Shown here piece by piece: positions 1 through 8,679 of a stretch of 64,000 nt of DNA (position 1 is the first letter of the stretch; every line of letters begins with the position of its first letter). The DNA comes from Microcaldota archaeon. GTDB taxonomy: Archaea > Micrarchaeota > Micrarchaeia > Micrarchaeales > Micrarchaeaceae. The stretch is from contig JAJZBL010000001.1 in the NCBI GenBank assembly GCA_021798935.1, positions 62,001 through 126,000 on the forward strand, written 5' to 3'. The notes under the pieces are model-generated. The model searched no databases and was not told the DNA's origin. It was given only the letters and a program-made list of their open reading frames with translations. Made by a program: the position numbers and the translations under genes.

Positions 1-115
1 CTGTTTGTTATTTTGTTAATTTAACATTTTGCAAATTTTTTAATAAAATAGGATTTTAGAAACATTTAAATATTTAGATTAAATAATTACTTTCATAGTC
101 TATTTGTAGTTTTGA

Positions 116-190
116 AGCGAGGTAGGGTAGTCTGGAGTGCCCGCCGGGCTCATAACCCGGAGGTCGATGGTTCAAATCCATCCCTCGCTA
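116..190 (+). tRNA. initiator tRNA-Met(CAT)
   Basis: AGCGAGG/CCTCGCT acceptor stem with A1:U72, GGG/CCC pairs flanking the CTCATAA anticodon loop, GGTTCAAATCC T arm. Confidence 0.93.
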
Positions 191-252
191 TAAATTTTCT
201 GTTTTTATATGTTGGACTAAGTGTTCTTATAATTACTTTTTATAAACAAATA

Positions 253-419
253 ACCCCACACTTCCGCTATTCCGTATTGTTTTGAAAAAGAAACATTTAA
301 AATAGTAGAATTGTAATTTAGTATTACAATTAAAAAATAAAATTTGTTTTATTTGTATATTTGTTTTTTTTTATTTGTATTATATATATTTAGTAAAGCT
401 AATAGCGGAAGTGTGGGGT
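253..419. repeat. 19-nt perfect inverted repeat (253-271 / 401-419) enclosing a second 9-bp inverted repeat (309-317 / 323-331)
   Basis: ACCCCACACTTCCGCTATT versus AATAGCGGAAGTGTGGGGT; inner AATTGTAAT-TTAGT-ATTACAATT. Confidence 0.85.
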
Positions 420-425
420 CTATCT

Positions 426-977
426 ATGGAAAGCAAAATTGACTATGCATCTATATGGAAATTGAGCATACAAGAAGATCAAACCAATGAACTTCAACCC
501 CTTAGTAAAGATTTCTACGAAAAAACTCTTTTATTGATCAATCAAATCAAGGATCCTGAAATTGGTCGTTCACCAAAATCAAATTCTCTTAAATTATTAA
601 ATAAATTATTCGAAAAACGTAAGCAAAAAATTGCAATATATGCTGCTTACAACAAACCTCTTCCTAATCCAGTACCAAAAGAAGAACAAGAACTCTACAT
701 TAAAATAATTACACTTCTTAAAAATATCACATTAAATAAAAACTCTTTACCATCAGAAAAGTCTTATGCACAAGAGTCTCCAAAAGAAGACATAATCAAA
801 CAACCAGATTATCCAAAAGAAGCAAAACAAGTTAAAGCTCTTCAAAATATGCCTGAAATATTATTGCCTTCTGGGAATAAAATAGGCCCTGCAAATAAAG
901 GTGATATTATAGATATAAATAACGACGAAGATATTAAATTTTTAATATCTAGCTCATTGTGCGAATATACTTCCTAA
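426..977 (+). CDS. GINS-like replication factor candidate / hypothetical protein
   Basis: ORF with first good ATG at 426; central R-K-Q-K-I-x-x-x-A and NKPLPNPVPKEEQELY segment loosely resembles archaeal GINS. Confidence 0.4.
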   Translation: MESKIDYASIWKLSIQEDQTNELQPLSKDFYEKTLLLINQIKDPEIGRSPKSNSLKLLNKLFEKRKQKIAIYAAYNKPLPNPVPKEEQELYIKIITLLKNITLNKNSLPSEKSYAQESPKEDIIKQPDYPKEAKQVKALQNMPEILLPSGNKIGPANKGDIIDINNDEDIKFLISSSLCEYTS

Positions 978-1184
978 AGTACCAAGTAACCAAAAGTATT
1001 TATAATTATATATAAATATATAAACAGGCACCATAACGTAAAGTTTAATAAATTTTCATTTAAATTTTTATTTGATAAAATTTTAAAAGTTTAAAATAAA
1101 TATGTTATTAATTAATAAAACCAACATCAACTATTTTAATTTTTTAAAATTAGCATTTATATTTATCTGTTAAATTGTGATAAT

Positions 1185-1466
1185 ATGAAAGTTCCAAAAG
1201 AAATCAGTACTTACTGCCCGAAATGCAACAAAGAAACTGTACATACTGTAAAGTTCTATACCCAAAAACCTAGAGGGGGTCTTAGTGTAGGAACTAGAAG
1301 AAGCGAAAGAAAAAGGAAAGGATATTTTGGAAAAGTAAAAGGTCAAGCTACCGTAAAGAAGGTTTCAAAAAGGCAAAAAGCAATATTGAAATGCAAAGTT
1401 TGTTCATATTCTGTTGATAGAGTTTTTGGAAACAGAACAAAGAAGAAACTAGAATACAAGATGTGA
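1185..1466 (+). CDS. rpl44e: 50S ribosomal protein L44e
   Basis: MKVPKEISTYCPKCNKETVHTV, two zinc-binding CxxC motifs. Confidence 0.95.
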   Translation: MKVPKEISTYCPKCNKETVHTVKFYTQKPRGGLSVGTRRSERKRKGYFGKVKGQATVKKVSKRQKAILKCKVCSYSVDRVFGNRTKKKLEYKM

Positions 1467-1472
1467 TAATTA

Positions 1473-2267
1473 ATGGATGAGCATACACCAAAATTTGGAG
1501 ACTTGGTTATAGGAGAGATATCTAAGATTTCTCCTTTTGGTGCATATTGCAAGCTTTTGGAATATAATAATCTGGAGACCTTCCTTCCACTTAGGGAAAT
1601 TTCTTCAGGTTGGATAAAAAATATACACGAGTTTTTACATATTAATCAAAGGGTAGTGTGCAAAGTAATATACATAGATAAATCAAAAGGAACTATCGAT
1701 GTATCTCTAAAGAAAGTCACTCCAAGGGACGCTAAAATAAAAATTAACAGCTATACTTTAGAAAAACGTTCTGAAGTCATAATTCAACAAGCATTAAAGA
1801 TGACTAACTTAGAGGGACAGAAAGATTCTATCATCAATTTAATTTTACACGAGTTTCAAAACTACACATCATTCTTATCAAAATTGTCTGATTCTGATGA
1901 ACCCATAAAAACTTCTTCGGTGCCTGTCCAATTACAAGAAGAAATACTAAAATTAATCAAGTCAAGCAGGAAGAAGAAGGAATATAAAGTGTCCTATATA
2001 TTAACTTTATCTACATATGATCCAAAAAGTAGCGTCGACAGCATCAAACAATCTCTGTCAGATGCAGAGTCCCAAACCGGATGCAATATATATTACATAA
2101 GTTCTCCAAGGTACCACATATCATCAGAAGCTGATAATTACCTAAATGCAGAAGAAAAAATAAAAAAAGCCTTATCTATAATCAAAAACGGACTGAAAGG
2201 TTTTGATATAGAAATAGAAAAAGAAAAGGTAAAGAAAGATAAAGAGGATATTATAAGCGAACTCTGA
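1473..2267 (+). CDS. translation initiation factor aIF2 subunit alpha
   Basis: N-terminal S1 domain GDLVIGEISKISPFGAYCKL, adjacent to L44e as in other archaea. Confidence 0.92.
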   Translation: MDEHTPKFGDLVIGEISKISPFGAYCKLLEYNNLETFLPLREISSGWIKNIHEFLHINQRVVCKVIYIDKSKGTIDVSLKKVTPRDAKIKINSYTLEKRSEVIIQQALKMTNLEGQKDSIINLILHEFQNYTSFLSKLSDSDEPIKTSSVPVQLQEEILKLIKSSRKKKEYKVSYILTLSTYDPKSSVDSIKQSLSDAESQTGCNIYYISSPRYHISSEADNYLNAEEKIKKALSIIKNGLKGFDIEIEKEKVKKDKEDIISEL

Positions 2268-2299
2268 AAGAATAAAAATATTAAATTTAAGTGAACCTT

Positions 2300-3067
2300 A
2301 TGAAAGATACTTTTATAAAATATAAAAAAGGCCTTAAGCTAAAATCTCCTATACTTATAGTGGGCTTGCCTGGTATAGGAGCTGTCGGAAAGCTCGTAGC
2401 TACCCAAATGATAAAAGAATTTAAAGGTAAAAGAATAGCAACGTTGTATTCTTCACACCTTCCTCCTAGAGTAATAATGCTCAAAAACGGAAAAATAAGG
2501 CTAGTTAGCAACAGATTCTATTTACTTAAAACAAAAACTAAAAATGACATTGTAATATTAACAGGAGAAGATCAAGCAGTTACACCTGAAGGACAATACG
2601 CAGTAAATAATGAGATTGTAAGTTTCTTCAAATCAAAGCTAAAAGGCAAGGAAATAATAACAGTTGGTGGATATAATATATCTGGAAATTACACAGATTC
2701 ACCAAGAGTGCTAGGCAATGCCTCATCCGAAAAAGTAATAAAAGAGTTTAAAAAGGTAGGTGTTGTATTCGGGGAATCAAGAGGCACAATATTTGGTGCA
2801 GCTGGCTTGATAGTCGCATTCTCAAAGATGCAAAAACTTGATAGTGTATGCATGATGGGAGAGTCCTCATTGATAGATATGGATCCCAATGCAGCAAAAG
2901 CAGTACTAAAGGTACTTTCTAAGAAATTCAACTTAAATATAGATATGAAGAAGATAGATTCAATGATAGAAGCGACTGCAAAGATGATAAAAGAACTTGA
3001 AAACCAAATGTCATCAAATGTACCACTTCCCCAAGAATCAAAAGAAAACTCCTCATATATACGTTGA
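2300..3067 (+). CDS. PAC2 family protein (proteasome assembly chaperone-like)
   Basis: SPILIVGLPGIGAVGKLVATQMI motif; conserved position after aIF2-alpha. Confidence 0.88.
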   Translation: MKDTFIKYKKGLKLKSPILIVGLPGIGAVGKLVATQMIKEFKGKRIATLYSSHLPPRVIMLKNGKIRLVSNRFYLLKTKTKNDIVILTGEDQAVTPEGQYAVNNEIVSFFKSKLKGKEIITVGGYNISGNYTDSPRVLGNASSEKVIKEFKKVGVVFGESRGTIFGAAGLIVAFSKMQKLDSVCMMGESSLIDMDPNAAKAVLKVLSKKFNLNIDMKKIDSMIEATAKMIKELENQMSSNVPLPQESKENSSYIR

Positions 3068-3111
3068 ATCTGAAAAATATTTTAATAATTTTATTGTAAT
3101 ATTATGCAGAT

Positions 3112-3199
3112 GCGCTAGTAATCTAGCCTGGTAGGATACTGGCTTCCCATATTAATTTGAAAAAAGCCAGAGGCCCGGGTCCAAATCCCGGCTGGCGCA
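3112..3199 (+). tRNA. tRNA-Gly(CCC), intron approx 3150-3164
   Basis: GCGCTAG/CTGGCGC acceptor, CTGGC/GCCAG anticodon stem, 22-nt anticodon loop implying a 15-nt intron at 37/38. Confidence 0.85.
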
Positions 3200-3261
3200 A
3201 ATTAAGAAATAGAGAATTAATTTAAATATTTTCTCATTAAATATACTGCATATTATGTTAT

Positions 3262-3349
3262 GGGCTTGTAGCTCAGCTTGGTCAGAGCGGCGGTCTTATA
3301 ATATAAATAAGAAAGCCGTAGGTCGAGAGTTCAAATCTCTCCAGGCCCA
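3262..3349 (+). tRNA. tRNA-Ile(TAT), intron approx 3301-3313
   Basis: GGGCTTG/CAGGCCC acceptor, A73, anticodon loop CTTATA + 13-nt insertion + A; GCGGT/GCCGT stem. Confidence 0.7.
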
Positions 3350-3483
3350 TAAATATAAAAATACAACACCTAATCCTTTTGTTATAATAAATCTAATATT
3401 TTTATAATAAGTAAAAGTAAATAAATAATACATAAAAATTATAAATCATCCATTTAAATTTAGATATTAAGTTAGTGATAATT

Positions 3484-4479
3484 ATGTCAGAAATGCCCCA
3501 GATTATTAAGGAAAAGATGACTCATCAAGGATATCATTTTGTCGGAAAGCACTCAGCTGTAAAAATATGTGAATATACAGCAAGCAGCATAGAAGGCAAG
3601 ACATTGTGCTACAAATATACATTTTATGGGATACACAGCTGGCAGTGCATACAATCAACACCTGCAATAGGTTGTGACCTAGGATGCAGGTTCTGCTGGA
3701 GATTAATACCTGAGGAAATTGGGGTAAATTGGAATGAGTTAAATGCGGTAGACAAATGGGACGATCCAGATTCCATAGTAGAGGGAATGATAAAAGAGCA
3801 GCAGAGGATAGTAAGCGGATATAAGTCAGGTGCAGATACCGATTTAAAGAAAAAGAGGTGGGAAGAAGCTAGAAGGCCAAGGCATGTTGCTTTAAGCCTT
3901 ACAGGTGAGCCAACCTTTTATCCTAAGATGAGTGGCCTTCTCAAAGCTTTCCACAAGAAAGGTATAAGTACATTCCTAGTTACAAATGGGACACTCCCTG
4001 AAGCTATTGCCAAGCTAGACCCTCTGCCCACACAGCTTTATATATCCGTAGAGGCCCCAGACAAAGAGACATACCAGAAGGTTACACGCCCTAAGATACC
4101 TGATGCATGGGAAAGGTATTTGAAGACACTTTCAATGCTGAAAACGCTTAAAACAAGAACAGTACTCAGAATGACTTTAGTAAAAGGTCTGAATATGGAT
4201 AACATAGAGGGTTATGCATCATTGGTAAAATTAGCTCAACCTAATTACGTAGAAGTGAAGGGATTTTCATTTATAGGAGGTGCAAGAGGAGAAAGCAGGG
4301 GCTTAAGCCTATCCAGTATGCCTTCGCATGAAGAAATAAAAGAGTATGCGCATAGGCTTGCAGAGCTGACAGGATATAAAGAGACTTCAGAGCACAAGCC
4401 AAGCAGGATAGTACTTCTATGCAAGGATGAAGAATCTGCGAAAAATAGGATAATCGATTTTAGCAAAATCAGTGCATAA
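3484..4479 (+). CDS. taw1: 4-demethylwyosine synthase (TYW1/Taw1), radical SAM
   Basis: CDLGCRFCWR radical SAM cluster, SLTGEPTFYPKM motif. Confidence 0.94.
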   Translation: MSEMPQIIKEKMTHQGYHFVGKHSAVKICEYTASSIEGKTLCYKYTFYGIHSWQCIQSTPAIGCDLGCRFCWRLIPEEIGVNWNELNAVDKWDDPDSIVEGMIKEQQRIVSGYKSGADTDLKKKRWEEARRPRHVALSLTGEPTFYPKMSGLLKAFHKKGISTFLVTNGTLPEAIAKLDPLPTQLYISVEAPDKETYQKVTRPKIPDAWERYLKTLSMLKTLKTRTVLRMTLVKGLNMDNIEGYASLVKLAQPNYVEVKGFSFIGGARGESRGLSLSSMPSHEEIKEYAHRLAELTGYKETSEHKPSRIVLLCKDEESAKNRIIDFSKISA

Positions 4480-4786
4480 TTCCTCTTATAATATGTTTTT
4501 CTGTTCCACATATGGTACATTTGTATACTATTTCATTGCCTTTTTTCAAAACTCTTACTTTAGCAGTTTTTCCAGGTAAAAGAAGATTATTGCATTTCCT
4601 GCAGAAGCTCTCTTTCATAATTTTGTCTAGTTTAATTCTATGATGCGAAGAGATCTTCCTCATTTCTGAGATACAATGAGCAGAATAATCCAAATCCTCT
4701 GCATTAAGCAAAGCAGTATCAAAGAGTATTTTAATCCTATTATTAGCTATTGTACTTAAATTTATAGGACTTTTATGCTTGTGCAT
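4469..4786 (-). CDS. rnp4: ribonuclease P protein component 4 (Rpp21)
   Basis: HHRIKLDKIMKESFCRKCNNLLLPGKTAKVRV...CTICG zinc ribbon. Confidence 0.88.
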   Translation of the reverse strand: MHKHKSPINLSTIANNRIKILFDTALLNAEDLDYSAHCISEMRKISSHHRIKLDKIMKESFCRKCNNLLLPGKTAKVRVLKKGNEIVYKCTICGTEKHIIRGIMH

Positions 4787-4798
4787 AAGATTACGCTT

Positions 4799-5323
4799 TT
4801 ATTCAATGTTCAGCTTTTCTAATATGGAGTCAAACAGTTCATTGCTTTTTGATGAATCTTTTACTGTTATTAGGTTTTCACTGACTTCTAAGTCTTTCTG
4901 TGAAGGTATTCCATGGAATAGTTTAACAAATCTGATTACCTCTGGATTGCTTTCAGTAGTTGCTATCTTCTTATTATTTATTATATTTGCCCTAGCAACT
5001 AATCCTACAGCATTTTCAAACGCAATTATCCATTTATTTGAGCTATTAAAAAGCATTATTAGATCCAGCAAAGGCCTAAATTCATATAATTTGTATTCAT
5101 CTATACCCTTTCCATCAACCAAAATTAATCCATCGAAATTATCTGAGTTTACAAGGTTGGTATTGAAATCGATATCAACTATATCACCATGCATGCCAGT
5201 GCAACTGTCCTTCGTATAACTGCTTATTTTATAATTGACATCCCATCTATCAAAAAACATCTTAATTGACTTTAAGGTTTCATCTCTGAAATCCTTAGGC
5301 TCTATAAATACAAGAAACTTCAT
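4799..5323 (-). CDS. DJ-1/PfpI-like protein, probably without the catalytic Cys
   Basis: DGLILVDGKG and KWIIAFENAVGLVARANIINNKKIATTES align with the PfpI elbow but FEN replaces CHG. Confidence 0.6.
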   Translation of the reverse strand: MKFLVFIEPKDFRDETLKSIKMFFDRWDVNYKISSYTKDSCTGMHGDIVDIDFNTNLVNSDNFDGLILVDGKGIDEYKLYEFRPLLDLIMLFNSSNKWIIAFENAVGLVARANIINNKKIATTESNPEVIRFVKLFHGIPSQKDLEVSENLITVKDSSKSNELFDSILEKLNIE

Positions 5324-5400
5324 GACTACACCAAATTTTCAATATTAAATTATTGCACTATAAATTTAATATATGCTTCTTTAATTTCAATTCTAAAATT

Positions 5401-5814
5401 TCAGTTTATGCTCCTTGATATACGCGATAGTTTATGGCCTTTAGCTTTAAGCTCTATCTCATAGAATCTGCCAAAAGCCATTTTGTAAACTTTGAAATTT
5501 CTCTGCAGTAACCTTTCTTCAAGCAAGTTTAGCATTTTGATTGCGTGATCTGGATCTGTCAAATCAGCAAACATGTGTGCATAGGGATTCAAAATCAACG
5601 TATAAACACCAAGCTTAGAAGATATAGTCTGTATCTCGTTCACTGCTTTATCTATTATATCAACATACTTGTCATTATCACTTTTTTCGAAGCTTATAAA
5701 GAAAAGTAGTGCATTTTTAACATCTAAGTTATCTGAAGTTTCTACCAATGTAGACCTGCCCTGATCTGCAGGTGCTGCTTTAAAATAATCGACATGCCAC
5801 ATCATAAATTTCAT
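5401..5814 (-). CDS. stand-alone archaeal ThrRS editing-domain-like protein (D-aminoacyl-tRNA deacylase fold)
   Basis: WHVDYFK, ALLFFISFEKSD, NPYAHMFADL, AFGRFYEIELKAKGHKLSRISR match the archaeal ThrRS N-terminal editing domain pattern; no catalytic ThrRS domain. Confidence 0.8.
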   Translation of the reverse strand: MKFMMWHVDYFKAAPADQGRSTLVETSDNLDVKNALLFFISFEKSDNDKYVDIIDKAVNEIQTISSKLGVYTLILNPYAHMFADLTDPDHAIKMLNLLEERLLQRNFKVYKMAFGRFYEIELKAKGHKLSRISRSIN

Positions 5815-5969
5815 AAAACTCATATATAATATGAAATGCAATATATAAATAAATTTTTTAAAATCTTTATTTTGTTGAACCTAATTATACTGCTTCTTCT
5901 AAGGTTTCTTTTATGAGGGCAAAGTAAAAATATCATCTTAAACATGCCTACAAATAGCTGAAGATTATT

Positions 5970-6899
5970 TTATTTTTTAGCTTGAACTCCATTATCCTTG
6001 CTATTGTCCTTATCTTTGTCTTTTGCCGCTTCCTCCTCTTTCATTATTCTAGATATAGCCATCAATGCGTATTCACTAAGCTTGTCTTTTATCTTTGGCT
6101 CATCATCCAAACTGCCATCTGCATATATGTCAACACCAAATGCCAATTGTGTTATATTCTTTATTTCTATAGAGACATTTTTGAGTGTGTCCTTGCTCGC
6201 CAATTCGTTGAAATAACTCTTGAATTTGCCGTAATCTATCTTTATATCTATTTCAACGTGGCTAAAAACTCTTATCTTACCTACTCTTTTTTTGTTGAAT
6301 ATAACCGCCTGGTTCATTATGCTGTTAGGTACCACTATAGGTGTTCCGTTATCCGCCAGCATCTCGGTATACATAATTCCTATTTTGTTAACAGTTCCCG
6401 TGAATCCAGGCACCATTACATCATGCTGATAAGTTGGTGCAATAAGGCCATACTGCCACGTTGATATTGTTACTTTTTCACCTATGGAAAAAGGCCTTGA
6501 TGCCATAAGCTCGAATCCCGCTATTAGATTGCCTATCGTACTTTGTGCTGCCAATCCAAGCACTATACCTAAGAATCCTGCTCCTACAAGTAAACCCATA
6601 ACATTGATCTGCAGCTCGTTAAGTATTACTATTAAAAGTACCGTATATGCGATAACTTCAAAAAGATCTCCCACTACCTTTGTTTCATTGTTCTTAGATT
6701 TGACTCTATCCTTTATAGTTTTTCCAATTATCTCTATTATTAGTATTCCTGCAACAGCTACTATCAATGCATGTATCCATATTAGGTCTACGTGGGAGTT
6801 TACAAAGAATTTAGAATACATTCCAAGTATGTAAGACACTAAGAATGCCAGTACTATTATAAGTATACCTATCAGCAACAAACGTCTGTAAATTTCCAA
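5970..6899 (-). CDS. MscS family mechanosensitive ion channel
   Basis: GLAAQSTIGNLIAGFELMASRPFSIGEKV; N-terminal TM helices. Confidence 0.92.
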   Translation of the reverse strand: MEIYRRLLLIGILIIVLAFLVSYILGMYSKFFVNSHVDLIWIHALIVAVAGILIIEIIGKTIKDRVKSKNNETKVVGDLFEVIAYTVLLIVILNELQINVMGLLVGAGFLGIVLGLAAQSTIGNLIAGFELMASRPFSIGEKVTISTWQYGLIAPTYQHDVMVPGFTGTVNKIGIMYTEMLADNGTPIVVPNSIMNQAVIFNKKRVGKIRVFSHVEIDIKIDYGKFKSYFNELASKDTLKNVSIEIKNITQLAFGVDIYADGSLDDEPKIKDKLSEYALMAISRIMKEEEAAKDKDKDNSKDNGVQAKK

Positions 6900-6921
6900 A
6901 ACTCACCACCAAAAATAAAAA

Positions 6922-7734
6922 TTACTCCATGTATGGAGCAAGATAATAAGAAACTTTAGCATCGCCTATTTTGTAATTTAACCTTATAGGCTGATCTGTT
7001 TTCATCTCTAAAGTAATTACCTCATTAGATGGGCAAGCACTTATCATCCTGCTCAGATAATCAAGATTAAAGGTTGCAGATGATACTTTTTTGGTATCAA
7101 TTTTTTGTATCTGCTCATTGTCTGTTTTGAATTCTTCCTCTAGTTCTCCTGCATCTCCTTTCGCAGAAACTAAAAATGTATTATCCTCAAGTTTGAATCC
7201 AACATAAGTAGATAGTTGTGCTGCATCCCTCAATATGCCCTTGAAATAATCACTCTTTATGCTTATCGATGAATCAAACTCTATCTTAGGCTCTGCATCG
7301 GTAGACTTCTTCACATCTATCATAGGCAGTATATAGCTCCTGTGGCCATTGCTGCTTAAGAATTCCAATATCATCTTATTGTCTTTATCCTTCATAGACA
7401 ATTGCTCTCCACTTCTTGCACTATTCAAAAGTTTGCTGAAATTGCTTAAATTTAAGCCTATGTAATAACCAGCAGATTTTTCCTCTTTATCTACCTTTTC
7501 ATCAGCAGAATCAGATGATTTTGATTTAGATTCTAACTTCGCAGCAGATACATCAAATTTTGAAAATATCTTGTTTGGCGCTTGGAAAGACACCATACTT
7601 ATGCCTGATGGATCCATAGCTTTTAAATTAATACCTTCTTTTGAAATATAAAATGAGCCCTCGTCAACCAAGCTGACAATTGAGTCAGTGCAATTCTTCC
7701 AGTACTTTGCGTCATCTATTTTTATGTCAAACAT
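6922..7734 (-). CDS. pcn: DNA polymerase sliding clamp PCNA
   Basis: EGINLKAMDPSGISMVSFQAP, LNYKIGDAKVSYYLAPYME. Confidence 0.95.
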   Translation of the reverse strand: MFDIKIDDAKYWKNCTDSIVSLVDEGSFYISKEGINLKAMDPSGISMVSFQAPNKIFSKFDVSAAKLESKSKSSDSADEKVDKEEKSAGYYIGLNLSNFSKLLNSARSGEQLSMKDKDNKMILEFLSSNGHRSYILPMIDVKKSTDAEPKIEFDSSISIKSDYFKGILRDAAQLSTYVGFKLEDNTFLVSAKGDAGELEEEFKTDNEQIQKIDTKKVSSATFNLDYLSRMISACPSNEVITLEMKTDQPIRLNYKIGDAKVSYYLAPYME

Positions 7735-7884
7735 ATTATCACTTATTAATTACCCCAAATAACTTTATAATGTTAAATATTAAAAGTATTTGTTTTTAGC
7801 CTGAAGCGATTTCTTCAATAACTTTAAAATCTTTATTTTGTTGAAACCTAAAGATTTTTTAAATGTAAAATTTATAAGATTAAT

Positions 7885-8679
7885 ATGCAATTTTCTAAAG
7901 CTTTAACATTGATGAAGAAGGATCTCAAAGAAACCTTCTCTAGCATATCGATATATGGGCCAATGCTGGGCATACCAATATTCTTCGCGATAATCCTACC
8001 TCTGATGACCTTTTATATAACTTTATATGCCGCACCCACGATAACGTCAAAGCTTTTGCCTACAACCATAAAAGTTTCATCATCTGTATTGTCAAGCAGT
8101 ATAAAAAGCATAAAATTTATGGAGTTCTTTTCTGTTAATGTACTTGGGCCTGTATTTTTGACAATGCCTATATTTACAGCATCAGTAATAGCAGCAGATA
8201 GTTTTGCGGGAGAAAAAGAGAGAGGGACATCAGAATCATTGCTTTCAACACCTATATCAAAATCAGAGTTACTTTCAGGGAAAATATTAGCTTCCTTTGT
8301 GCCAACAATACTATTGACTCTTGCGATATTTGGCATATATGGTGCGGTTACAGATTATTTTTCAATAGGTGTTTTTCACTTTGCGATACTGCCAACAATA
8401 CCATGGCTGTTGATGCTAGGGACTGCACCATTTTTGGCAACAGCTTCAATAGGCCTTGTCGTTCTGGTATCCTCACATGTCAAAGGAGTAAAAGAGGCGC
8501 AGCAGATAAGCACGCTGCTTGTATTGCCTATCCTAGTGTTGCCTTTTGCATCTATAATAGGATTAGCAGTGCTAAATGCAGAATTTTTAGTGTCTGCAAT
8601 TGTAATATTGGCAATATTAGATGTTATAATAATGTATCTTGGGATAAAAAGCTTCAGGAAAGAATCTATCCTGCAATAG
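7885..8679 (+). CDS. ABC-2 type transporter permease
   Basis: six TM segments, ADSFAGEKERGTSESLLSTPISKSELLSGK motif. Confidence 0.88.
   Translation: MQFSKALTLMKKDLKETFSSISIYGPMLGIPIFFAIILPLMTFYITLYAAPTITSKLLPTTIKVSSSVLSSSIKSIKFMEFFSVNVLGPVFLTMPIFTASVIAADSFAGEKERGTSESLLSTPISKSELLSGKILASFVPTILLTLAIFGIYGAVTDYFSIGVFHFAILPTIPWLLMLGTAPFLATASIGLVVLVSSHVKGVKEAQQISTLLVLPILVLPFASIIGLAVLNAEFLVSAIVILAILDVIIMYLGIKSFRKESILQ

Noticed and set aside
3262-3349. Calling the third tRNA as tRNA-Lys
   Set aside because: The overall body resembles archaeal Lys tRNAs, but A73 (the clear tRNA-Lys at 61059 has G73) and loop CTTATA favour Ile(TAT).
4779-5219. 146-aa plus-strand ORF
   Set aside because: Antisense to the DJ-1-like gene, which has the better protein-like translation and start context.
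5982-6834. Plus-strand ORFs opposite the MscS gene (160, 72 and 116 aa)
   Set aside because: Antisense to a clear MscS homolog; low-complexity hydrophobic translation with no family features.
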